Shown: in pieces, positions 15,784 to 21,293 of the stretch
How the letters are laid out: every line of letters starts with the position of its first letter
How positions within the stretch are numbered: position 1 is the stretch's first letter
IMG/VR virus record: IMGVR_UViG_3300021365_000139
Span: 1 to 21,522 of that record
Strand: one strand, 5' to 3'
Origin: a virus
Length of the DNA: 21,522 nucleotides
Made by a program: the position numbers and the translations under genes
Notes under the pieces: generated by a model
What the model was told of the DNA's origin: nothing
The model's input: the letters and a program-made list of their open reading frames with translations, nothing else
Databases searched by the model: none

Positions 15784-17296
15784 CAGGCGCTCCCATTTGT
15801 TGCTGTGCCATTTGTTGCGCCATTTCTGCTAACTGCTTACGTTGCTCTTCGTCTCGAATAAGACTCTCAGGTACACCAAATTTCTTAGCAAGATGTATTG
15901 CTGTTTGCTCTCCGTCAACAAGAAGCTGCAACATCTCAGGGCCAAATGCTCCACCGATCAACTCTAAGAACCTAGAAACTGTAGAAATATCTTGGTTTGC
16001 TTGCGCTTGAGCTAGTGGAGAGACTGATCGAATCTTTACTTCACGGCCATTTACTGTTGGGACTTCGATACGACCCTGCTTTTTAAGGATATATATTACC
16101 CGTTGAAGCAACGGTTGCACTAATTCTGCCTGCAATCGGCCAAAAGCTGAACCCATACGTCGAGACAAATCAGCCATACGCTCTGCGACTTCTGTTGCTG
16201 TAGCTGGTGTGCGGTCTGGATTGCCAAGCATATCGTTATATAGCGCACGTTTTATGTTTAAACGCATATCGCTGAGTACAAGCTGGGCTACATCAAAGCT
16301 GCCTGCTGCTTGGATTGGCTGCAAGCCAGCAGAACCCATAGCTTTAGGAATGATTGAACCCGGAACAAGTTGGATTGTATCAGGGTTAATGACGCCATCG
16401 TCATCAATTTGATAGACGCCACTGATAGCCATTTGAGCGTTCTCAAGAATCAACTCAATAGTTAGGTTGGTTGTCTTGATAGCAGACAGGGCGTTAATCA
16501 GTGGGCCGCGACCATAGATTTCACCAGCGCACTTAGACCAGCGGAAACATATGAACGGATTAGACCCCAAACCATTCATATCATTAGAATAAAGCATTGT
16601 TTCTGTGTTCATGCAGATTGCGTAATGATAGTATCCGTTTTGATTCTTTAGGCTATAGTCTCGACAAACCAACTCAAGCACAGTTGTCTCTGCGTTCTTA
16701 CCCATTTGCGCTGTAACTTTAGGGTCAAACGTAGAATTTGGGTACATTTGAGCAAGGTGATCGTACTTTACGTTCTTTCGCTCTCTGTAAACGTGGTCAA
16801 TTTTGTCATCTGGACCAGTGTCTAGAACAACATGCGGCAAGGGGATTGCGCTAAAGTTAACTGGATTAACAGCATCCCCTTCTTCAACACAAAGAATACC
16901 TGTGCCGACAGCCAAATCCATAAATGATTCATGAACCTCTTGGCTAAAGTTAGAGTTCTGAAGAACCTCAAAGACGTATTCTGTTACTTCATCAAGCTCA
17001 TTATCTATAGCCTCACGTTGATCCTTTGGAACTTCACTGCCAGCCATAAGGTCAGCCCAACGTGCAAAGTTTGGAACAATGCCGGATTGTAGTCGGCTAG
17101 CAAACTCTTGCACACCAACTACAGCAGTCTCGTCAAAGATTTTATCATCCCTGCGTTGCCCATGCTCTTCATAATAAAATGATTCGCGTTGAGGAAGCGC
17201 ATACTCGTAGCACTCCTCAAACAGAGGAACCCACTTCTCACGAAAGGCCTTAGCTTTCTGATAGCGTTCTATATGCTGCTTCGCTACATTGTCCAT
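15767..17296 (-). CDS. Portal protein (head-tail connector, podovirus type)
   Basis: 509 aa, the usual size of T7 gp8-type portals. Recognisable segments are VPLFEECYEYALPQRESFYY (about 23-42), VGVQEFASRLQSGIVPNFAR, and VYRERKNVKYDHLAQMYPNS. Later come IYGRGPLINALSAIKTTNLT and RTPATATEVAERMADLSRRM, the last a strong signature of this family. Twelve copies are expected to form the ring at one capsid vertex through which DNA enters, with TerL on the outside during packaging and the gp11-like adaptor afterwards. The C-terminus is Gln/Met-rich (EMAQQMAQQQMGA), as in the barrel ends of some portals. The start follows the previous stop almost directly. Confidence 0.95.
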   Translation of the reverse strand: MDNVAKQHIERYQKAKAFREKWVPLFEECYEYALPQRESFYYEEHGQRRDDKIFDETAVVGVQEFASRLQSGIVPNFARWADLMAGSEVPKDQREAIDNELDEVTEYVFEVLQNSNFSQEVHESFMDLAVGTGILCVEEGDAVNPVNFSAIPLPHVVLDTGPDDKIDHVYRERKNVKYDHLAQMYPNSTFDPKVTAQMGKNAETTVLELVCRDYSLKNQNGYYHYAICMNTETMLYSNDMNGLGSNPFICFRWSKCAGEIYGRGPLINALSAIKTTNLTIELILENAQMAISGVYQIDDDGVINPDTIQLVPGSIIPKAMGSAGLQPIQAAGSFDVAQLVLSDMRLNIKRALYNDMLGNPDRTPATATEVAERMADLSRRMGSAFGRLQAELVQPLLQRVIYILKKQGRIEVPTVNGREVKIRSVSPLAQAQANQDISTVSRFLELIGGAFGPEMLQLLVDGEQTAIHLAKKFGVPESLIRDEEQRKQLAEMAQQMAQQQMGAPVEQQG

Positions 17297-17298
17297 TT

Positions 17299-17547
17299 TT
17301 AACCAAACCTACTTAAAAAGCCAGACCCGCCACCTGATCTAAACAGTGACCTACGCCCAGCTCCCTTGCCTGCGCCTCTGCGACCAGACTGTTGAGTTCT
17401 AGATTCTAAAGCTTCACTAATATCTTCGCGTTTAGACTCTGCGCGATCTGATATTTCTTCCGCTTTTGCTGCATCTGCTGCTGCACGATCTTCTGCTGCT
17501 TGTTTTTCTGCTGCGGGATCAGGTCCGCCACCACCACCAAAACACAT
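17299..17547 (-). CDS. MCFGGG small protein upstream of the portal
   Basis: 82 aa. It starts with MCFGGGGGPDPAAEK, continues as a highly charged Ala/Glu/Arg helix (about 13-50), then a Gly/Arg tail containing RRSLFR (65-70) and ending GFLSRFG. Two other proteins in the window share the MC[FM]GG start and a basic-Ser/Thr-Phe motif near residues 64-70 (19635-19865, 19879-20118). It has a strong Shine-Dalgarno (GGAG) and is the first gene after a 61-bp gap carrying the TTTGTGCGTTG element. It is not a lipoprotein, since no signal peptide precedes the Cys. Function unknown; location before the portal suggests a head or packaging accessory. Confidence 0.85.
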   Translation of the reverse strand: MCFGGGGGPDPAAEKQAAEDRAAADAAKAEEISDRAESKREDISEALESRTQQSGRRGAGKGAGRRSLFRSGGGSGFLSRFG

Positions 17548-17597
17548 AGTAAATCTCCTTTGCTTTACCCTTCGTAAGCACGAAACTTACAAAAACT

Positions 17598-17608
17598 CAA
17601 CGCACAAA
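17598..17608 (-). promoter_or_regulatory. Repeated element TTTGTGCGTTG before the portal operon (site A)
   Basis: This 11-mer begins immediately after the TerL stop codon and ends 50 bp before the ATG of the MCFGGG gene, inside the only gap (17548-17608) between packaging and head genes. It is identical to the copies at 14333-14343 and 2597-2607. A small alternative hairpin (GTAAG with CTTAC) follows it, but has no U-tail. I interpret the element as a candidate promoter or operator for the head genes. Confidence 0.55.
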
Positions 17609-19132
17609 CTACATTCGCGCCCATAATCCCTGCCGTTTTCGTCTGGCTGGGCCTTTATTAAAGACATCAAAGTCACGTTTAGCCACTGTAGGAGTGGCTG
17701 GCTTCTGACTATTCATAAGGGCGCGGCCCTCGCCTGCACCCAGAAACAAGTATTGTGCTGCATCGTGGACGTGGGAAAACATATTCTTGTCAGGTTTATC
17801 TGCAAACCGTTCACCAGAAACCTCCATCCGCTTGTAGGCATATCCACCCTCAAAGCCTTTAATTAGCTGCTGACAGCGCCGATCTATTAACATCGCTGGC
17901 TTCCCTTCTACCATCTTGGTCAGCTGGGAGGAGACAGCCTCAAGTCGAAGGTCAACAGAGTTGGAAGGCGCTGGGAACGCCCTCAAGCCAGCTCCGCGCA
18001 TGATGTGAAAGGGAGTTGACTCATCAGTTTGCGCGCGGAAATCACCCGATGGATCGCCAAATATAATGACTTCACCAGCGGCAGCGAACCTAGTCGCCAA
18101 TTCTTGTCGTAAAACCTCAGAGAATCTAACGATTCCCATGTCGATAGCTACGATCTCAGACTGAACAAACCATCTTCCGCGCACCTTCTGTCCTATAACA
18201 GCGGCAGGAGTTAGCCCAAAGTCCACGCCTACATACAGAGGCACGTTGGCTGCTATAGGTATTTCTTCCTTAGCGACATGAACTTCTGCTGCAAACATTG
18301 GATACACAGGCTTTCCTTCTTGGATATGGCCCAGTCTATTCATAACATACACATCAATCCAAGACTTAGTTTTACCCTGCACCAAATTAGGGTAATAGCT
18401 CTTCATCATGTTCTTCTGGTTCTCAGCGTCTTTGCTGGGAACGTAATCTTCTATCTCGCCTTCTTCCGATTTCTTTTCGACCATGCCAGGGGGCTGCGTA
18501 AAGAAATTCCAGTTATCTGGTTTGACCAGCATCTTAGCCTGCTCACGCGGTATATGATCTGGGATTGGTACTTCTCCAGACATAATCGGCCACCAGTGAT
18601 CTTCTTCAGGAGCGTTGGTATCGGCAATGACGCCAGTCCAAGAAGGACCGCCATCACGCATAGAAGGATAACGACCCACACGCATAGTACAGGCATCAAT
18701 AATACTCTTAGGTATTTCACGCGCCTCGTTAATCCAGATACCAGTAAGCTCCAGAGATAGGAGTTTCTTGACATCTTCGGGGCGATCCAATGCAAGGAAG
18801 ATAACCTCAAGTTCAATGTCACCTTTTTTTATGTTGTGCGTGTATGGGACTGACCAAGTAAACTTTCCCCAATCAGCTTCAGGAAACCAGTCTAACCAAG
18901 TCTTGATTGTCGTTGTTCTAAGCTGTGGGTTGGTGTTCCGTATAATCGCCCAGCGGCTTTTCCGAGTGCCATCAGGCGCTTTCTTCTGTTCCAGAGCGCG
19001 GCGGAATACTTCGACACAGCAAGCAACAGATTTTCCAGAACCTACGGGACCGCGTATGCCACGAAAGAAAGTGTTGTCTTTCATAAAGCCCTTGAGGACA
19101 TCACCATCTGGCTTGTATTTGAAGTCAACCAT
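17609..19132 (-). CDS. terL: Terminase large subunit
   Basis: 507 aa. The ATPase domain has Walker A GPVGSGKS at 28-35 and a Walker B-like strand ending IWINEARE at 132-139, with the catalytic Glu expected at 136. The nuclease domain shows its acidic residues in VGVDFGLTP (D304), VIIFGDPSGD (D360) and HVHDAAQYL (D457). Together these make an apparently intact packaging motor that pumps DNA through the portal and cuts concatemers. Length is normal for the family. The ATG overlaps the 3' end of the upstream 47-aa gene by 8 nt. The gene lies directly upstream of the head genes, whereas T7 puts its terminase genes at the far end of the late region. Confidence 0.97.
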   Translation of the reverse strand: MVDFKYKPDGDVLKGFMKDNTFFRGIRGPVGSGKSVACCVEVFRRALEQKKAPDGTRKSRWAIIRNTNPQLRTTTIKTWLDWFPEADWGKFTWSVPYTHNIKKGDIELEVIFLALDRPEDVKKLLSLELTGIWINEAREIPKSIIDACTMRVGRYPSMRDGGPSWTGVIADTNAPEEDHWWPIMSGEVPIPDHIPREQAKMLVKPDNWNFFTQPPGMVEKKSEEGEIEDYVPSKDAENQKNMMKSYYPNLVQGKTKSWIDVYVMNRLGHIQEGKPVYPMFAAEVHVAKEEIPIAANVPLYVGVDFGLTPAAVIGQKVRGRWFVQSEIVAIDMGIVRFSEVLRQELATRFAAAGEVIIFGDPSGDFRAQTDESTPFHIMRGAGLRAFPAPSNSVDLRLEAVSSQLTKMVEGKPAMLIDRRCQQLIKGFEGGYAYKRMEVSGERFADKPDKNMFSHVHDAAQYLFLGAGEGRALMNSQKPATPTVAKRDFDVFNKGPARRKRQGLWARM

Positions 19133-19268
19133 TCTTCTTCAATAGGCTTTTCTTCTTTGGGAAGCCAGCCTTCATATTCTTGTAGGCTTTGTCGCTAATT
19201 GTAGAGTTCTTCTTAGAGCGACTAATCCCTTTTTTCTTACGCGCGTTCATGTTTTCATACAGGCTCAT
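19125..19268 (-). CDS. 47-aa Lys-rich conserved protein upstream of terL
   Basis: The product starts MSLYENMNARKKKGISRSKK and continues STISDKAYKNMKAGFPKK. I recognise this as a small conserved phage family (MSLYxNxNARKKAGxSRSKK followed by an AYxNMKxGF motif) found next to terminase genes. No function is known to me. It is strongly basic (many Lys and Arg), so nucleic-acid contact is possible. The ATG overlaps the TAA of the previous gene by one base (TAATG), and the 3' end overlaps terL by 8 nt. The tight coupling on both sides and family resemblance make it a real gene despite its length. Confidence 0.85.
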   Translation of the reverse strand: MSLYENMNARKKKGISRSKKNSTISDKAYKNMKAGFPKKKSLLKKNG

Positions 19269-19468
19269 TATCGCAGTCCTTTATCCACGCCGAACTTAAT
19301 CATACGCTGCACGACCTCTGGGCCTATGCTTTCAATTAGCTTGTCGCACTCTTGATCTGTGACAAAGGACTTGCCGTGCTTGGCTTCAACGTAAGCAAAC
19401 TCAGTCTTACGAACAATACCACGGAGCATTTGCAGCTCCATGGGTTTTAAAGTGCTGATAAAGCTCAC
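19268..19468 (-). CDS. 66-aa helical protein of unknown function in the terminase module
   Basis: Starts with GTG in a GTGA overlap with the previous stop. The sequence (LKPMELQMLRGIVRKTEFAY, then VTDQECDKLIESIGPEVVQR) predicts a small three-helix protein. I do not recognise a named family with certainty; similar small helical proteins precede terL in marine podoviruses. It shows normal amino-acid composition, no membrane segment and one Cys. Its place between two Lys-rich tiny proteins and terL suggests a packaging-related or assembly role, by context only. Confidence 0.8.
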   Translation of the reverse strand: MSFISTLKPMELQMLRGIVRKTEFAYVEAKHGKSFVTDQECDKLIESIGPEVVQRMIKFGVDKGLR

Positions 19469-19635
19469 TTCTTTTTAACCTTTGGCTTCTTCTTAGCTGG
19501 TTTTACTTCTGCATCTGCAATGAAAAGCAGACGTTTAGTACCCGGCTTGCGCGTTGCGCCTGTATATGTGGTTCCAGCAAGGGTGTGAGTCGGCCCATCG
19601 TAGACCTCTCCCGTGTTAGCAATCTTCCATCCCAT
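19465..19635 (-). CDS. 56-aa protein with Lys-rich tail
   Basis: Start ATG shares one base with the upstream stop (TAATG), and the stop TGA forms a GTGA overlap with the next start, so both ends are coupled. The sequence begins MGWKIANTGEVYDGPTHTLA, has a beta-like GTTYTGATRKPGTKRLLFI, and ends in alternating Lys runs (PAKKKPKVKKK). The N-terminal half could be a small beta domain and the tail may bind DNA or an acidic partner. I do not recognise a family. It fills an otherwise unexplained space between two supported genes. Confidence 0.8.
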   Translation of the reverse strand: MGWKIANTGEVYDGPTHTLAGTTYTGATRKPGTKRLLFIADAEVKPAKKKPKVKKK

Positions 19636-19865
19636 TATTTGTTTACTCCATATTGAGTGAAAAAGGTGCGTCTCTGTGCGCCAGAACGCTGAGCAGGTTT
19701 ACTTGCATCCTTGAGAACTGGATCGCGCTCTACCTTATCGCCCATCTTTAGGGAGGGTAGCTCGTAGCTCTTCTTCATTCCAGCGACATAGCTTCCGTCA
19801 GCTGCTCGGTATCCCTCGTAATAGTCTTTAGCTGTTACAGGGTTATTGCTTCCGCCCATACACAT
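19635..19865 (-). CDS. MCMGGS small protein, terminase module
   Basis: 76 aa. It begins MCMGGSNNPVTAKDYYEGYR and ends AQRRTFFTQYGVNK. The MC[FM]GG start and the basic, Thr, Phe, Phe motif at 64-70 match the proteins at 17299-17547 and 19879-20118. The middle region, with DYYEGYRAADGSYVAGM, is tyrosine-rich and shows no enzyme motif. It lies 13 nt after the similar gene 19879-20118, so the pair may be a diverged tandem duplication. No membrane segment. Function unknown. Confidence 0.85.
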   Translation of the reverse strand: MCMGGSNNPVTAKDYYEGYRAADGSYVAGMKKSYELPSLKMGDKVERDPVLKDASKPAQRSGAQRRTFFTQYGVNK

Positions 19866-19878
19866 AAAAATTAACCCT

Positions 19879-20118
19879 TCAAGCTTTCGGAAATATACTA
19901 TCTATGGATCGAGTTAAAAAGCTTGCGCGAGGCGCCGCGCCTCCACGCATTCTTGGTCGATCACTTTGACTTGGCTGTCTTCTTGCTGCTGCGTCAGATC
20001 TTATTTTGTCGTGGTAAGCCTTCGAACCAAAAGCATTACCTTCGCTATCTTTAGTTGATTCAGAACTAGAACCGCTGCTGTATTTCTGTGGCCCTACTGG
20101 ACCTCCACCAAAACACAT
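19879..20118 (-). CDS. MCFGGG small protein, terminase module
   Basis: 79 aa. The start is MCFGGGPVGPQKYSS, followed by a Ser/Glu-rich low-complexity segment, then a basic stretch with RPRMRGGAAPRASFLTR (54-70) and a short end. The ATG overlaps the upstream stop (TAATG) and GAGGGG lies just upstream as ribosome-binding site. PRASFLTR recalls PRRASFLAR in the protein at 20359-20646. The middle looks disordered. A peptide-like adaptor binding a common partner through both ends is a possible role, but this is inference. Confidence 0.85.
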   Translation of the reverse strand: MCFGGGPVGPQKYSSGSSSESTKDSEGNAFGSKAYHDKIRSDAAARRQPSQSDRPRMRGGAAPRASFLTRSIDSIFPKA

Positions 20119-20366
20119 TACTTGTTCCCCTCTTTAATCATGTCAGCTTCCATTTTCTCAACGCGCTTCAGCAATGAATAGTGCTTGGCGGAGTAAACGT
20201 CATTCTTCTCAGGGATGCGCTTTAAGTTAAACGCCTTGATAATAGCGCGCTTAATAACCTTGAGAGGCTTATTGTTGTGAGCTTTGTCCATGTCATCGAG
20301 CTGCTTACTCAACCGCTCGTACACAGCTTGCTTGGTAATCGGTTTCTTCTGTGTGTTGTTACCCAC
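20118..20366 (-). CDS. 82-aa basic helical protein of unknown function
   Basis: GTG start at 20366, overlapping the preceding gene by 8 nt. A Lys-rich helical sequence: QAVYERLSKQLDDMDKA, then PLKVIKRAIIKAFNLKRI, then SLLKRVEKMEADMIKEG. No family recognised. Charge distribution suggests an RNA/DNA-binding or coiled oligomeric protein. Both ends overlap neighbours, which supports it as a real member of the operon. Confidence 0.78.
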   Translation of the reverse strand: MGNNTQKKPITKQAVYERLSKQLDDMDKAHNNKPLKVIKRAIIKAFNLKRIPEKNDVYSAKHYSLLKRVEKMEADMIKEGNK

Positions 20367-20646
20367 TGGCCTTATTCCTTTTAGTAATTGCTGCTGCCTT
20401 TTTCCGTGCGTCAGCTTTGGAAGACGCGCCCCATGCTTTTAAGCTAAGAAGAAGACGGGTGGGTTCACCCTTGGCGTTCCGCTCAGGGCCGCTATTGCCA
20501 GCCATCCTTGCAAGAAAAGAAGCGCGACGAGGATTGTCTCCGCTCTTTACAGGAGCCTTGAGATTGGAACCTTCCGTGCGCTTGAAGTGCGCGCGACCCG
20601 CTGCGTTCAAGCCACCGCTAGGATTCTGATGCTTCTTCGCTACCAT
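20359..20646 (-). CDS. DUF6321-like conserved phage protein
   Basis: 95 aa. The sequence HQNPSGGLNAAGRAHFKRTE, then NLKAPVKSGDNPRRASFLAR, then RLLLSLKAWGASSKADARKK is a well-conserved phage family that I recall as DUF6321, common in marine phages near terminase genes; the number should be checked. Function unknown. It is basic and rich in Gly, Ala, Ser and Arg. Its internal PRRASFLAR (39-47) is similar to C-terminal motifs in the MC[FM]GG proteins. The ATG lies within the end of the 38-aa gene at 20618-20734, and the stop overlaps the next start. Confidence 0.88.
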   Translation of the reverse strand: MVAKKHQNPSGGLNAAGRAHFKRTEGSNLKAPVKSGDNPRRASFLARMAGNSGPERNAKGEPTRLLLSLKAWGASSKADARKKAAAITKRNKASG

Positions 20647-20734
20647 AACCTGTACTCTGTAATGCAGCCTTGACCTTCGTCATGTCCTGTCGAGGAGAAG
20701 GTGTCGGCTCTGGTTTCTTTTTAAATCTACTCAT
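20618..20734 (-). CDS. 38-aa small protein overlapping both neighbours
   Basis: Reads MSRFKKKPEPTPSPRQDMTK and ends QSTGYGSEEASES. The ATG is within the last codons of the 111-aa gene (8-nt overlap) and the end overlaps the DUF6321-like gene by 29 nt. Without it, an 80-bp hole would remain in an otherwise gapless operon. The MSRFKKxPxPxxP type start is familiar from phage small proteins. No strong Shine-Dalgarno is seen, so translation would depend on coupling. Moderate confidence. Confidence 0.6.
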   Translation of the reverse strand: MSRFKKKPEPTPSPRQDMTKVKAALQSTGYGSEEASES

Positions 20735-21062
20735 TGAGTGGACCACTCGAATCTTTTATTTGTTGCAACAAGCTACGGGAACGACCTCGGCTTGCTAGGT
20801 TCATGCCGCCGCCTCCAGCACCGCCGCGAGACCTAGCATAGGCTCTTTTGGCAATCTGACGATTGAGGGCTTTGATCTGAGCTTCCTTTTTTTTCACACG
20901 CTCTTTGGAGCGTTTAATTTCCGCATCACTTGTTCTCTGCTGAACAGGATGATCTTCTGGGTTTAATTCCTGAAGAAGCTCTTCTTGGTCAATCTGATTC
21001 TCTAGAGACTTTATCCTCCCCCTTAGCTTTGCTAAAGAAGCGCCACCTTTGATTTTAGCCAT
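20727..21062 (-). CDS. 111-aa coiled-coil protein with Gly/Arg/Ser tail
   Basis: Starts MAKIKGGASLAKLRGRIKSL. Two charged helical segments (about 8-35 and 45-75) suggest a coiled coil. A Gly-rich linker (SRGGAGGGGMNLASRGRSRS) follows, and then SLLQQIKDSSGPLNE. The GRSRSLL end is loosely similar to the basic-Ser-Phe motif of the nearby MC[FM]GG proteins. The gene is first after the 231-bp gap and has GGAG upstream of the ATG. A degenerate copy of the TTTGTGCGTTG element ends 53 bp before it. No family recognised. Confidence 0.8.
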   Translation of the reverse strand: MAKIKGGASLAKLRGRIKSLENQIDQEELLQELNPEDHPVQQRTSDAEIKRSKERVKKKEAQIKALNRQIAKRAYARSRGGAGGGGMNLASRGRSRSLLQQIKDSSGPLNE

Positions 21063-21115
21063 AACAATCTCCGTACCCTTGTTAATCGGACCTTAGCTAA
21101 AGAAAAAATAATTAT

Positions 21116-21130
21116 CAACCGCACAGAATA
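21116..21130 (-). promoter_or_regulatory. Degenerate copy of the repeated element (site D)
   Basis: Coding strand TATTCTGTGCGGTTG compares with TATTTTGTGCGTTG of site C: one T-to-C change and one extra G. It ends 53 bp before the start of the 111-aa gene, nearly the same distance as sites A (50) and C (49). An AT-rich run follows directly. Because it needs an inserted base it is weaker evidence than the exact copies. Confidence 0.35.
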
Positions 21131-21147
21131 GCACCAACCCTTATCAA

Positions 21148-21165
21148 TGCTCCACATGCTCCACA
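21148..21165 (-). repeat. Tandem 9-bp repeat in the terS-downstream gap
   Basis: Plus-strand TGCTCCACA occurs twice in a row (21148-21156 and 21157-21165), followed by a related CGTCCAC. Two copies in a non-coding gap could be a protein-binding site or simple slippage. Confidence 0.7.
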
Positions 21166-21217
21166 CGTCCACGGCAGCAGGGAGTATCCCGGCGAGCCTT
21201 GTGGGGAAATAATGAGA

Positions 21218-21261
21218 GTGGGGGACCTTACAGTTACAGAGTCACTTCGTTTTTCCCCCAC
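21218..21261 (-). terminator. Inverted repeat after the terS-like gene
   Basis: GTGGGGGA at 21218-21225 pairs perfectly with TCCCCCAC at 21254-21261, with a 28-nt loop and one more wobble and one GC pair possible outside. It lies 32 nt after the stop of the terS-like gene. No U-run follows in the transcript, so termination would be weak. An mRNA-end stabilising hairpin or a binding site are alternatives. Confidence 0.45.
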
Positions 21262-21293
21262 CCCCCGTGCCATATCGTCATGGCCAGAGACAC

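Larger units (their letters stand above)
21063..21293 (-). other. 231-bp non-coding gap with hairpin and small repeats
   Basis: This is the longest stretch without a convincing gene. In transcription order it holds a G-rich stretch (about 21255-21266, GGGGGGTGGGGG on the coding strand), a hairpin (21218-21261), a tandem 9-bp repeat (21148-21165), the degenerate promoter-like element (21116-21130), an AT-rich stretch and the ribosome-binding site of the next gene. A 52-codon frame from an ATG at 21273 is open but has no Shine-Dalgarno and unusual composition, so I do not call it a gene. A packaging or regulatory site could lie here. Confidence 0.6.

Noticed and set aside
17560-17596. Small hairpin (GTAAG with CTTAC) in the gap after terL as an intrinsic terminator.
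   Set aside because: The stem is only 5 bp, alternative pairings compete, and no U-run follows.
18278-19145. Plus-strand frames of 160 and 125 codons opposite terL.
   Set aside because: They are antisense to conserved TerL motifs and have no ribosome-binding site or sensible product.
21118-21273. 52-codon minus-strand frame from an ATG at 21273 (MARGVGEKRSDS start).
   Set aside because: No Shine-Dalgarno, no coupling to a neighbour, and Cys/Gly/Pro-rich end unlike the other small genes; kept only as a remark in the gap.
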